From the NCBI GenBank assembly GCA_019400425.1, contig JAFREE010000019.1, positions 186,001 through 250,000 on the forward strand: 64,000 bases of DNA, in the 5' to 3' direction. The translations under genes and the position numbers were made by a program. Below the pieces are notes generated by a model, which had not been told where the DNA came from, did no database searches, and saw only the letters and a program-made list of their open reading frames with translations. Origin of the DNA: Hymenochaete sp. R1 (taxonomy: Eukaryota; Basidiomycota; Agaricomycetes; Hymenochaetales; Hymenochaetaceae). Below, piece by piece: positions 50,692 through 61,616 of the stretch (position 1 is its first letter; each line of letters starts with the position of its first letter).

Positions 50692-51483
50692 CTATTTAGG
50701 CTCGAATTTCAAGGAGCTATAGTAAGCTTCTAAAGACTGTATCTTCTTGTCGTTATCCCGGATGATCTGCTCAGAAACCCGAGGTTTTCTGTTGGATATT
50801 TTGAAGCCATCCGGACATTCTGGCATATTTTCATCGGCATCGGCTTGCCTGGCCAAAATGTTACGTCTTTCTTGTAGGTTCTCGCTACGCAGCTGCCAGA
50901 TGCGGCTGAGGACAATGAATTTCTCAAAGAGCTGTGGAAGTCGGTAGCGCAATTCCTCGTGAAACATATCAGGAGTAGTGCGCCAGAGTTTAATGGCGTA
51001 GCCAAACGCGGAATATTCATCCGCCTTTTTCGCCAGGGCGAGTTCGTACTGGCCACCGAGTAGTGTTTTGGCTTTGTCCTCGGTAATTTCATTGCCAGAT
51101 GTCAGAGCTCTGAGGCATGCAGAGTGGTCGGAACGGGCCTTATCAGCTTCCTCTTTGTACTGCTTCTTCTTGTCCTCATTGATGGTTCCTTCCCTATCGC
51201 GGTTCCTGCAGATGTAGAATCGGAGTTCGAACTCTTGCAGTGCAAGCTGCTGAGCATAGGCGTAGACGGCGGCATGGAGGAAGTACGACGCGGAGCTTTT
51301 CTGAATAGATGAATTAGACCAAAATTCTTTTTCGTAGCGACCATTCGACCGCATGATGCCGAAGATATAGTCGTGGCCGAGAAGAGCCGGTTTGAGATCC
51401 TGAGCATCCAGTTTAGGCGCCCAAAGAGCACCTGAAGCCTGGGAGGTCCGAGATGAGGAAACTACTTTCTTGTTTTCGGCCAT
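50692..51483 (-). CDS. Orphan tandem-family protein, copy 4 (unknown function)
   Basis: Single-exon gene, 263 aa. It begins MAENKKVVSSSRT, like copies 2 and 3. Conserved segments: LWAPKLDAQDLKPALLGHDY, AVYAYAQQLALQEFELRFYI, RYRLPQLFEKFIVLSRIWQL, LQERRNILARQADADENMP, and the C-terminal signature IQSLEAYYSSLKFEPK. Intermediate between copy 1 (FELRFYxC) and copy 3 (ADADExM). No recognisable domain, signal or membrane segment. TATA box 57 nt before the ATG. Confidence 0.82.
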   Translation of the reverse strand: MAENKKVVSSSRTSQASGALWAPKLDAQDLKPALLGHDYIFGIMRSNGRYEKEFWSNSSIQKSSASYFLHAAVYAYAQQLALQEFELRFYICRNRDREGTINEDKKKQYKEEADKARSDHSACLRALTSGNEITEDKAKTLLGGQYELALAKKADEYSAFGYAIKLWRTTPDMFHEELRYRLPQLFEKFIVLSRIWQLRSENLQERRNILARQADADENMPECPDGFKISNRKPRVSEQIIRDNDKKIQSLEAYYSSLKFEPK

Positions 51484-52303
51484 GGTGTTGTCGTGTAGAC
51501 TTAATGATAGTGAGAGAAGTCATGCCTGACGCAAGGCAAACTTTATAGCTGCTGAGAATTTGTCTATATCTGTGCTGTAACAACCATAAGTAAGGCGGAA
51601 ACGAAGAAGGTTTGAGTAGGTGTTTATCACGTATGCTCCGATGCTCCCAAACTTCTGGAAAACAAATCGACCTTTCGTTTCAAATAGCCTGAGCGACCTG
51701 TAGAACGGTCATAAGTTTCAACAAAATTGATTTTACCATAAGCATAGGCGGTCCGCTATAAGAAACCCGATGAACGTAAGTCATTCTTGACAGTCATCCT
51801 CTTGAAAGTAATGCTTTAAGAACATTCAGCACGTCTGCCGGATCGCATTTAAAATCAGATTCGCACTTGAAAATGTAAAGAAAGAGAAAAGGAGAGTGGA
51901 CATGGATTTCACTTACTCTATTCTTTTCGTCTACTTGAACGAGACAGAAAGCACGAGCGTCCCGCTCAAACGAATTGGAAGCGACTCGGATAGGTTGATG
52001 AAGCACGCGCTCGTTTATTTTACTTGTTTCAAATCAAAGCATAGACTCTCACTGGCACATAATTTTTGGGCTACGACAAGCTGCACGAGCGCAGGGTTGG
52101 GTAATCGTGTTATGTTGAAGTGTGTGTACGAAGGTTCGGAGGTGGTGCTGGGTGCTGGGAGGGACTTTATTGAGCCAAGCTGCAGGCGCTTGTGACACAA
52201 CCCGAAGCCGAGCACCGGCTAAAGCCGCAGACCTCAAGCAGCCGCTCGTTCGTTCTCCATGCCTTCATCCCAACACTGACCCGCTATCATTCCCAATAAC
52301 TTT
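51484..52303. other. Divergent intergenic region (orphan copy 4 / ATG11)
   Basis: About 820 bp. It contains the TATA element of copy 4 and the ATG11 promoter. A 99-codon frame at 51896-52195 (+) has no recognisable content. Confidence 0.5.
51540..51549 (-). promoter_or_regulatory. TATA element of orphan copy 4
   Basis: Minus-strand GCTATAAAGT, identical to the element of copy 3 and at nearly the same distance from the ATG. Confidence 0.7.
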
Positions 52304-55300
52304 ATGCTTCGCATCTGCCGTGCAGAAGATGGTGAAATTTTTGAGGTAGATATCTTTAGCATAATATTGTGCTTGTTGAATTCTTATTCGTTCTTGAGGT
52401 TGCCACAACACTATGGGAAATTGAACGGTACGAAGCTCCGACCGTCCTTGCAACCTCGTCCTGACTCTTTTTTTAGTGAAGGAAGTCTTGAGACAGTATT
52501 GCATGACAAGACCGGCATTCCTGAAGATGCTTTGATTGCATATCTTCCGGATGGCCAGCGGTTGACAAATGACAATGTTCGTGATTTAGCGGGAGCGTCA
52601 GATGATGTATGTTCCTTTCCACTTTTCACGGCTCGCATTTTGGCTGAAGAGAAATCCAAGATCATTTACGTCTTCAATAAACTATATCTTGAACTTGATC
52701 TTCATGATGTTCTGCGTGAGCTTCGCGTGGAAGCGCAATTACAACCTCCAATAGAAGGCAAGTAATACAGCCTGCGCCATTCAGCTCACCTTTCTTACCG
52801 TTTCAACAGATATAATCACTTCGACGCCACCCTTCCGCCCCCATCAACTGGCCGCGGCGTATCATCACATCGCCCAGACACATTTCCAAACTGTTTCGCA
52901 AACGATAGTTGCCATTGGGCAGCAAAGCCGGGCACTTGACATTGCGTCTCGAAACCTCGACTTGAACATTCTGGCTCTTTCCGAAGCCTTCGAACCTTTC
53001 TCGACCGGAGCTGCACAGACTTTTGATTCTCAAGCTCAGCTTCTGACGTCTCTGGAGGCAGACTTGACAGCCGTCGCTGCTGTCGATATTCACCCCGTAT
53101 TTCTAAGTCATGCTGCTCGCCGCGCGATAGAGTCAGGAGACCGCTCCCGGACCCTGGGAGACTACGTTGCAAATGACAAAATGCGTCAGGTAGCAGATGG
53201 GTGCGCAAAGATAAGCGGTACGCCTTAGAATTTCATTTTCTCGGGGTCCGATTGTCCCTGATGAATTCGAAGATGGTCTTCGTTCAAGATTCGACGAAGC
53301 ACAGGAATGCATGGCTCGACTGGTCGAAGGTTCAGACCAAATTCGTGTCACTCTGCAGACGAACCAGATTATGGAGAGTGCAGGATCAATCGAGAAGCGA
53401 GCTCGTGACTCCTACGAGAAAGTGAACGATATTGCCGCTCGCATTGATGCGACCAACTCAGACACTCTCTTGTCGGAGCTGAAGCAAGCGGACATCATTC
53501 TTCGCAAGGAAGTCGAGAATATTGTAGACTTCAAGAATCTTTCAACAGAGCTTTCCATTGGTGCCCTCCGCCGTATAAGCGTGCTCAACGGGGACCTTGT
53601 TCTCCTTCCAGGTGTGATGTCCGACCTCCAAATCGACCTTCGAGCCAAGTCAAGTTTTGTACATATTCAGAGATTGCATAGTATGCTCTATGCCTATGGT
53701 GCAACGCTTATCGAGATCGTTCGGCGTAAGGAGTTTGCGAGACTCTTCTATCAACGTGCGCAGTCGATTTTGGAAGTGATGGCCAAGTTCACGGCTGCTG
53801 AAAAACGACGGAGACAAATCTATCGAGGAGAGGTGCATGGTCAATTACCTTTCGACACGAAAGGTATGGATGAATCCGTCCCATCAATTGATTTTTCTCC
53901 GTCTGGAGGAAAGGAGGGCGAGAGTGATCAAACGTACGCACTGGACAGGTCAGACATAAACTCGTTTATGCTGGTCCTCGATGGACTCGACCAGAGCTTG
54001 CAGGTGTCTTCTTATCAGCCCCTCCTGGAGACCCGAAGGTCACTCAATAAACTGATTGAAAGAATGGATGGGATCGAAAGTTCGTTTGACAAGATCGTGG
54101 AACGCTCGCGTGAGCCTTGGAATTTTATTTGCCATTATCAATCATGTACTGATTGAAATCAAGTGATTTCATCTTCGAGACTGTCGCTTTCTCGCCGCCG
54201 ACGTAAGATTGACTTTCACTCCTATATAGTCTTATACTGAGTATCTGTTCTTCGCAGTGAGCGAGGCCGACGAAGCGGCTTTCCGAGAGCTTTCCGAAAA
54301 AGTAGAAGTATTGGAGAGAGAGAAACAGGAGAGTCAAGCACTATTACGAGCCGCCCACGAGCAACATGGCAGAGATCTTTCTCGCTCGCGACGGGAAGCT
54401 GGTAATTCATCTGCTGAGCACCGAAGGCAGACTGAACTTCTCAGTGCTGAGATACGCTCACTAAAGGCTCAAAACGAAGCAGAGGGTCGTGCACGCAAAG
54501 TACTCGAGGACCGTCATTCCGAACTTCTGGCCGATGTTGAGGCTTTGAGGAGAAGCCAAGCTGATGCTTTGGCCGATGCCACGAGTAACGCTCAAGAAGC
54601 GGAGACTTTAAGGCTTGATCTCTCTCGTACCCGGAAGGAACACGAAGAAGCTAAACAACTAGAAAATGCTCACGCCGAGCGGGTCGGTCAGCTGCTGAAG
54701 GCTCAAACAGAAATGTTAAGCAGCCTTTCGGACGCTCAAAAGAGAGGAGAGAATCTAAGGACCCAGATAGAGAGCGCCAGAGCAGAGAATGCCGATGCAA
54801 ATCGCGCTCTGCGTGAGGTCTGCGAGCAGAAGGAAAATTTGCTTCGTGCACAGGCGCAGGAGCATGATCGAATCATGCGGGATCACATTGCTGAGGCTGA
54901 CGGTGACCGCGCGGTCTTGGAGAAACGGTTCTTTGAAGCACGAGCTCAATCGGACGAAAAGGAGCGAGCGCTGAAGGAGGTACGATCGGAAGCTGAGGTA
55001 CTCAGTGCGGATGTTATTGGTCTTCGAGAAGAACTGCAGAGGACAGAGCATGAGCTTCGGGAGGCACGTCACGTTGAGCGTGTGCTTCGGAACGACCTAT
55101 CCGAAGGACGGGCTTCAGAGTCTGACTTTGAGCAAAGGATTAGTGATCGCGACCGGCTCGTTGCTCAAATCTTAGATGTTGCTATTGCTTTCCACGACTG
55201 TCATGTGAAGTCGCTCGCAATGCTCCAGCCCTTGTCCGTACATCCCGCGACGTCTCTCAAGAGCAATATCAACCCATCCGAGTCAGTGGTCCTAACACCT

Positions 55301-56939
55301 CCGCGTATGCCAATGTCGCCTCTGCGGGAAGATTCGACTCCGATCGATCCAACTGATCCGAGTACTGCTCTGGAAATACTCCGGGCATATGACTTGGACT
55401 CCTTTACCGAGACTGTAACGAAGGTTGGTGCTGTCGTGCGTAAGTGGCAAAAGCAGTGCAGAGAGTATCGAGAGAGATCAAAGGGCAAGATAACGTTCCG
55501 AAACTTTGCCAAAGGCGACCTTGCACTTTTCTTGCCCACAAGGAATTCGGTATCGAAGCCTTGGGCAGCATTCAACGGTGCGTGCGCTACTCGTGTGCAC
55601 ATTAACATCGCGGCTAATTGTCGGGCAGTTTCATTTCCTCACTATTTCCTCAATGCGACGGGCAGACTCGCCGAACAACTGAAGTCTCGTGAATGGATTG
55701 TGGCTCGTATCACGTCCATCAGCGAAAGAATTGTAGACCCAAAGGTGACCAATATAACTTATCCCTTCAACTTCGATAGTATATGCTTAGAACGATTTAT
55801 TTTGATCTTAGGATCCATTGAGCAACCCTTACGGATTAGGAGACGGGATCAAGTATTACATGCTTGAGGTCGAAGACTGGACGCGTCCTGGAGCTGATGC
55901 TTCGAAACGTAGAAGATCGTCAAACAAACACACCCAGGAACCAATTTCCGGTTCGCCTCCTTTAGAACGTCCTATAAGCCCACCTTTACCAGATGACTCA
56001 CGAGCTAGTAATTCTGCCGCCGAGCCATTAGGGCCGACTAGATCCCCAAATTCACATCTATTTCCCGTCCGTAGCCGGTCAAACTCTGCTTCAGCTGGAC
56101 CTTCTTCACTTTCGAAGCTGCTAGCTCAGGCCAACCCTTCGGAAACAACACCAGCCCCTCTCGAAACAATACCTGCAACCCCACATTTTCCGAGTCAATC
56201 CAGGACACCGTCTCCGACATCGAGAACATCCGGTGCTCCACCGCTATCTCCCACTCGGGCTGTGACAGCGGCCCATTCTCCCAATGTCCCTTCGCCACTT
56301 CGTCCTGGATCACGGGCGAGTTCGTCATCTCGAGTATCCTTCAGCGGAGGACGAATAGCCCCGTTCCCGAAGGGCACAACATCTACGTCGGCCTCAAAGG
56401 CCACAGCTACCACAGCTCTTTCTTCCGATAATCCTGTTGGCTCACCATCCGAGCCAGTTCGATCCTCGAATGGTGCGAATAACATAACAGAGGGCTTTTC
56501 GGTAGGGCATAATCGGCGTGCTACTAGTCCAGAACGCTCTTCTTCACCTTCACCGGCCCAGTCCGTGTCTGAAGGCATGTCAAATATGCTTTGGGGACGA
56601 CGGCGAACGACGTCAGAACACGTGTCATCGCCAGCGCTCGTGAAGATAAAGAAGCCGGCAGCGACCAACCCTTCTTCAAGCTCTTCAGCAAGTAACGCGC
56701 TTGCGAATCTTGCAAGTACATTTGGCATGTCTATGACGTTGGGTCGCAGACGGAAGGCTGCTCCCGACACCGAGGGTGCTACTGAAGACGAACTGGTAGT
56801 ACCTACGAATGTAAAAAGAAGATCGATTTCGACCCCGAACGTTGCCTCCGGATCAGACGGTACCTCCGGAAGCAAAGATCGTCCCGAGTCGTCAACCACC
56901 TCTGCCTCCAACCTTTCAAAGGACCTTGACTACAACTAA
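52304..56939 (+). CDS. ATG11: Autophagy scaffold protein ATG11
   Basis: The model has seven exons: 52304-52345, 52399-52427, 52477-52757, 52810-53217, 53273-54109, 54258-55744 and 55812-56939 (1403 aa). The ubiquitin-like N-terminus reads MLRICRAEDGEIFEVATTLW, then LPDGQRLTNDNVRDLAG and IYVFNKLYLE. Long coiled coils occupy about residues 600-860 (FRELSEKVEVLERE onward). The conserved Atg11 C-terminal domain follows (CRAVSFPHYFLNATGRLAEQL, EWIVARITSI, NPYGLGDGIKYYMLEVEDW). A Ser/Pro-rich tail of about 350 residues ends the protein. Atg11 links cargo receptors to the Atg1 kinase in selective autophagy. Exon 2 is 29 nt and restores the family motif. Intron 3 appears to use a GC donor (G/GCAAGT at 52758). 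A 45-nt in-frame stretch from 52606 may also be an intron. Confidence 0.92.
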
Positions 56940-58116
56940 TCGCTGCATACGTCATCCATCCTATTTTCCGCACCCAACTACTTCTGCTTTCTGCTTGCTT
57001 TGAGTTTAGAACGACATGTTGCATACTTTAATTCGACTCTTCTACTGAATTATATACTATGATACCTTTTTACTACCGATTGGTCATTTGTCTCGGTGGC
57101 GATACCAGTTATGCGAATTTGTTGACGACACACATCCATTCGCAAATTTGTGAGGTTTCTTTATTTCCCCCCTCTCTCATTGTTGATTGCTAATTCAAAT
57201 GCTTTGGGAACTGTTATCAGAAATCTCCGATGAGCGCCCGGGAGATGAACTTCTTCTCAAAGTCTTGGCCTCGCGAAACTCGGCGCGTTGTGATATTGGG
57301 CAGTGACCGTGAACGATCGAAAGGTCATAATGTGCTTCTGGTTGATCAAATTCTCAATGCCAGCGTAGGACTGGTGACGACACTGATATTGAGCTTAATC
57401 CGGGATTTAGGCTAGTCTCGGCCTACTTTCGTTCCTTAGTTATTTGTTTAGCCGAGCTCTAAAGTCACATCTCAAAATAATGTCAATTCTCAGCACCTTT
57501 AGGACTTGTGAAAAGGACGAAAATGCATGAAGGTAAAATACAACGTTTCTCAAGGTTAACTTTTCAACGCAGCCGTTCTAACCAGATTTACATCCTCCCA
57601 GCCTCTCCGCCTCCACGACTCTGCGAAGATTTTTCCCAGCTAAGGAACTAGAATCCCAGATTTAACATTGCACGCCTTGCTCGAAGTCCTTAATCCTGGA
57701 GGGTGGGTGTCCTCGGTGAAACCTTGGGGGCTTCGATCTTCTGAGCGAATGTCGGCCCGTTTTGGACGCAGGTCGAGACGGAACTTTTTCAGAACCTTCT
57801 GCTTGATTTTATCCTATCAAGACGACGTATCTGAAAACCGTACGACATAAGCTCATCTATCTGTCTGGTAAAGGTGTGCTTGAGACGCGACTATCTGCCC
57901 TTAAGAACCTCCGGGGCCCTGCTCAGCATGAGCAGGTGAATCTTCTCCCGAGAACAGCCTTCACCATATCAAATGGGATCCCCACGACTATATGGTAGGA
58001 GAAATGTTGGAGAAATGTCTTCCCCCCGAGCATGAATCGTATATAATAGGAACGCACGAGGAAAGGGGGTTGGGAAAGCGTTTGCATATTCCTCCTTCTA
58101 CTCCTTATCATCAATC
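56940..58116. other. Intergenic region (ATG11 / sugar transporter)
   Basis: 1.2 kb, same-strand neighbours. Short frames only (60-78 codons), none recognisable. Contains the transporter promoter. Confidence 0.5.
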
Positions 58117-60389
58117 ATGGGTGGTGGCGCTGTTGCGGTCAACAATGGGGGTGATGCTGGATGGGTACAATTCATGGATCCAAATCGCAAGTGGCACAAT
58201 AATTGGAGGTATGAACTATCTCATTTGATGGGGGACACGGACAAATATTGATGCTACATCGGTTCAAGGTTGATCTGTTTGAACGGATGGATTCTTCTCT
58301 TGTAGGAGTCCCTTCAATATCTTGTCTTCATTCATTTCATGGGGTTTCTCTCAGTCTTATCACATCGTCCACGAATGGTTTCGATGCGAGTATGATGAAC
58401 GGGCTGCAGTCGCTCACGCAGTGGGAGAATGACTTTAACCACCCGACGGGCAGTATGCTCGGGCTTCTCAACGCCATTCAAGTGAGTATTTATTCTTAGA
58501 ATCGATTTATATTTGGGTGATCTGACTATAGCATTCACTATACAGAATATCGGTTCTCTTGGGGCGTACCCGTTTTCACCTTACCTTTGCGATGGCATTG
58601 GGCGTCGACCGACCATTTTCTTCGGTGCATTTCTCATGTGTGCTGCTACTGCCATTCAGACAGCTTCAAACTCTGTACGAATGTTCATCGGCGCGAGGTA
58701 AGATTGATTCGCATCGCTACTCCTTGTGACTTCATTGAATCTATCTGAAGGTTCTTGATTGGATTTGGATTGGCGTTCGCAGGTTAGTTTTGCTCTTTTT
58801 ATCTGTGCGCAGTAATCTGACTCTCATATGTTCTCGGTGCTTCTGTAGCAAATGCGGCACCACGTAGGCATCGTCTTCGTTAATGCATATCGGAACTTAC
58901 TGAATGATACTTTTGATTATAGTACTTGTTTCTGAGGTAGCCTATCCTCCTCACCGCGCTCCAGCAACTTCTATGTATAACTCTCTGTGGTACCTTGGAT
59001 CAATCATGTGGGTTCATCGTGAATTGCTGCTGAAAATATTAAATTCCGATGCAAAAATCGCGCTAGTGCTGCTTGGAGTACCTTCGGATCGTTCAAGCTC
59101 CAATCCTCTTGGGCTTGGAGACTGCCTTCCTTATTACAAGGACTTCCATCCGTCATTCAAGTTCGTTACCATCTTCATACGAGAATTTGAATAACCGCTC
59201 ATTTATGTAGGTTTGTCTTGTCTGGTTCGCACCGGAATCACCGAGGTGGTTAATTGCTAAGGGTCGGAATACACAAGCTTTGCGAACCCTCGCTTACTAC
59301 CACGCTGACGGTAACGAGTAAGAACTTTGATCGTTCATACTACTTATCGATAAGATTGCTTAAGCCTTTTCCAGGGATGATGCTCTGGTACAATATGAAT
59401 TCGAGGAAATCAAGGCTGCGATCGAACTCGATCGTGCAGTAAGCACCACCTCTGGTTGGCGATCATTCATCCAGACGAAGGGCAACCTGAAGCGTGTTCG
59501 CATCATTATTGCCCTTGCTTTCTTCTCTCAATGGTCTGGAAATGGACTTGTCTCTTTTTACCTCAACAAAGTCTTCAACACGATTGGTATTACGGATCCC
59601 GATATTCAGCTACTCATCAACGGAATTCTGCAGATCTGGAATTTCTTAATCGCATTGTTCGCGGCGTTGCTCGTCGAGCGTGTGGGCCGTAGGATACTAT
59701 TTATCACATCATGCGCCGGGATGCTGGTCTTTTTCACACTTCAAACGGTTTGCTCGGCTCTGTTCGCTCAGAAGGGTGAAGCCGGTGCAGCTCATGCTGT
59801 CATTGCATTCATATTCCTCTTTTATGCATTCTACGGGTAGGCTCTTCTAAACCGTTAGTAAATGGTTAAGTTTACTGACGTGACATTGAAGCATTGCTTT
59901 CACTCCCCTCATCGTATCGTACACCGTTGAGATTTTACCATACAACATTCGCGCCAGAGGTCTCATGCTTTTCAACATGTCTGTTTCACTCTCTGTCATT
60001 TTCAATCAATATGTGAGTTCAAGAACGCATTTGCATCATCTTCGATTAATTTTTCTATCATTATAGGTCAACCCAGTTGCACTGGGAGCTCTCGGTTGGA
60101 AATACTATGTAAGTTGTCTTCTATTGACTTCGCATACAATCTAATCAACCTTGATGGCAACCAGATTGTATACTGCTGTTGGATCGCATTCGAATTCGTT
60201 TTCGTCGTTCGTTACGTTGTCGAAACGAAAGGTCTGACACTCGAAGAAACCTCGGCAATCTTTGATGGTGAAGACGCAGTCGAGAGAATCGAGCATACGG
60301 CAGCCGAGCACGAAGGCCACGAAATCCGAGAGGACGAGGAAAAGCGCACAAATACGTCGGGATCGCAACAAGAGTTGCCCACTGTTTGA
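58117..60389 (+). CDS. MFS sugar transporter (lactose permease/hexose type)
   Basis: The model has 13 exons: 58117-58208, 58269-58301, 58355-58481, 58546-58697, 58751-58782, 58849-58863, 58923-59007, 59067-59160, 59211-59317, 59375-59836, 59892-60012, 60068-60109 and 60165-60389 (528 aa). It has sugar-porter signatures: STNGFDASMMNGLQSL in helix 1, the DGIGRRP loop, PRWLIAKGR after helix 6, the central EFEEIKAAIELD loop, WSGNGLVSFYLNKV in helix 7, VERVGRR, and VVETKGLTLEE after helix 12. The N-terminus MGGGAVAV and the pattern resemble fungal lactose permease-like transporters; the actual sugar is not predictable. The sixth exon is a 15-nt microexon whose inclusion joins FGLAFA to the NAAPLLVSEVAYP helix. 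The acidic tail is variable. Confidence 0.9.
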
Positions 60390-61011
60390 ATGTTTAACGA
60401 GTCTGATGATTAAGATGGATCATACGCGCCTGGAAGCTTCGTATGTTAGGTCCTGCGGACACTAAGATGGTATTATGTATTTATGCGGCGTGTCACAAGA
60501 CGGGTCCATCGATGTATTCTCTTTACAATATTGGTTCTCAAGGAAGTTCGTTCAAATGTATTTATTTGATGGAGTAGCTCCGCCTCCAATAAAATTATGA
60601 ATTATGATTTCCCCCCACATTTCGGAAATTCTTCGAAGCCTTGCAACCTAAAAGGCCACATCGTTAGCATGTATCAAAAGCAGAAGGATTGAAAAAAGAG
60701 TATGTGAGACGGGTAAGGGTTCAGAGAAATGATTCATGTCAGTGGGGCAGAAGAAGACGAGTACGATGTCTTTTCTTCCTGACCCAAGTCGGCTCCTGGT
60801 GCCAGCGTGTGGTCGACGAACGACGCTCATCACAACAAAAATCAAAAAGGAACACGAGCTCACCAGATAAAACGCTAGGGAGAGCGGGGATAAATATGGT
60901 TGATGGACGACATCGAAAATAAACCCATCTTAAGCTGTGCTGTATAGCACGTCACGCGTAGTCAAACATGGTACACAAACTATGGAGTGCCGACGAGAAG
61001 AGCCATAGAAT
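60390..61011. other. Convergent intergenic region (sugar transporter / small membrane protein)
   Basis: About 620 bp. A small spliced gene on the minus strand between 60600 and 60930 cannot be excluded, but I could not find a family match. Confidence 0.45.
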
Positions 61012-61386
61012 CTAAGACTCTTTCTCTGATCTACGCTTAGATGCTGCATCTGTGTTGTCAGCTGTATGTGAGGTTGCAAGGGGTCTAGTAGTGTCAGGAC
61101 CCTGAGCCTCAGCTTGCTCTATCTTTTGCTTCCCTGATAATCAGTCAGAAACGCACAAATGTTCAGCCAAAGATATGAACATACAATCCATCGCGGGTCC
61201 TCGCAGCCCTTGCTTCGTTTGTTCTTTCCGCCTTTCTTGCAGGTCCTTTCGTGCCAAATAATAACCACCACCCGCAGCGATGAGCAAGGCTGACCAGCCT
61301 ATCATCTGTGAAAGCATGGAGTGAGAAAAATTTGAAGGTTCAAAAGCGGAAAAAAAACCTGTTACCATGCTTTGAGGGTTGTTCAT
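61012..61386 (-). CDS. Small single-pass membrane protein, fungal family of unknown function
   Basis: The model has three exons: 61386-61366, 61305-61185 and 61133-61012 (87 aa). It begins MNNPQSMMIGWSALLIAAGG, giving a transmembrane helix of about 17 residues, then YYLARKDLQERRKEQ. The tail is charged (DWKQKIEQAEAQ) and ends in a Ser/Thr/Lys stretch. This pattern (IGWSALLIAAGGGYY followed by a basic stretch) resembles small fungal proteins that I recall as a DUF4748-like family; the name is from memory and not certain. The first exon encodes seven residues. It may be mitochondrial or ER, with the N-terminus short and the tail exposed. Head-to-head with NSE3, 230 bp apart. Confidence 0.7.
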
Positions 61387-61616
61387 TCTGATTACTTGAA
61401 GTTTGGGCCTTGAGCAACGTAAGGAAACAGGAATTCAGCAAGCTAGAAGTGAGTATGCAAGGACGGCGACCATGATGACAAGCTTTTTTCAGCGTGACAT
61501 ATGTGACGTAACGTGGCAATGTAACGCCTGCATTTCGCGTCTCGTTTACTTTAGCTTTAGACTTGAAGTTCCTTTACCTTATTTTCCTACTTACACAATT
61601 CCCAGGTTATAAACAA
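61387..61616. promoter_or_regulatory. 230-bp divergent promoter region (small membrane protein / NSE3)
   Basis: Start codons of two divergent genes are 230 bp apart. No clear TATA box. Confidence 0.55.

Noticed and set aside
44558..51483. Transposon or integrated virus as the source of the orphan array
   Set aside because: I see no transposase, reverse transcriptase, terminal repeats or target duplications; copies are ordinary tandem duplicates.
60600..60930. Small spliced gene on the minus strand
   Set aside because: A possible two-exon frame exists, but the start is unclear and the product matches nothing I know.
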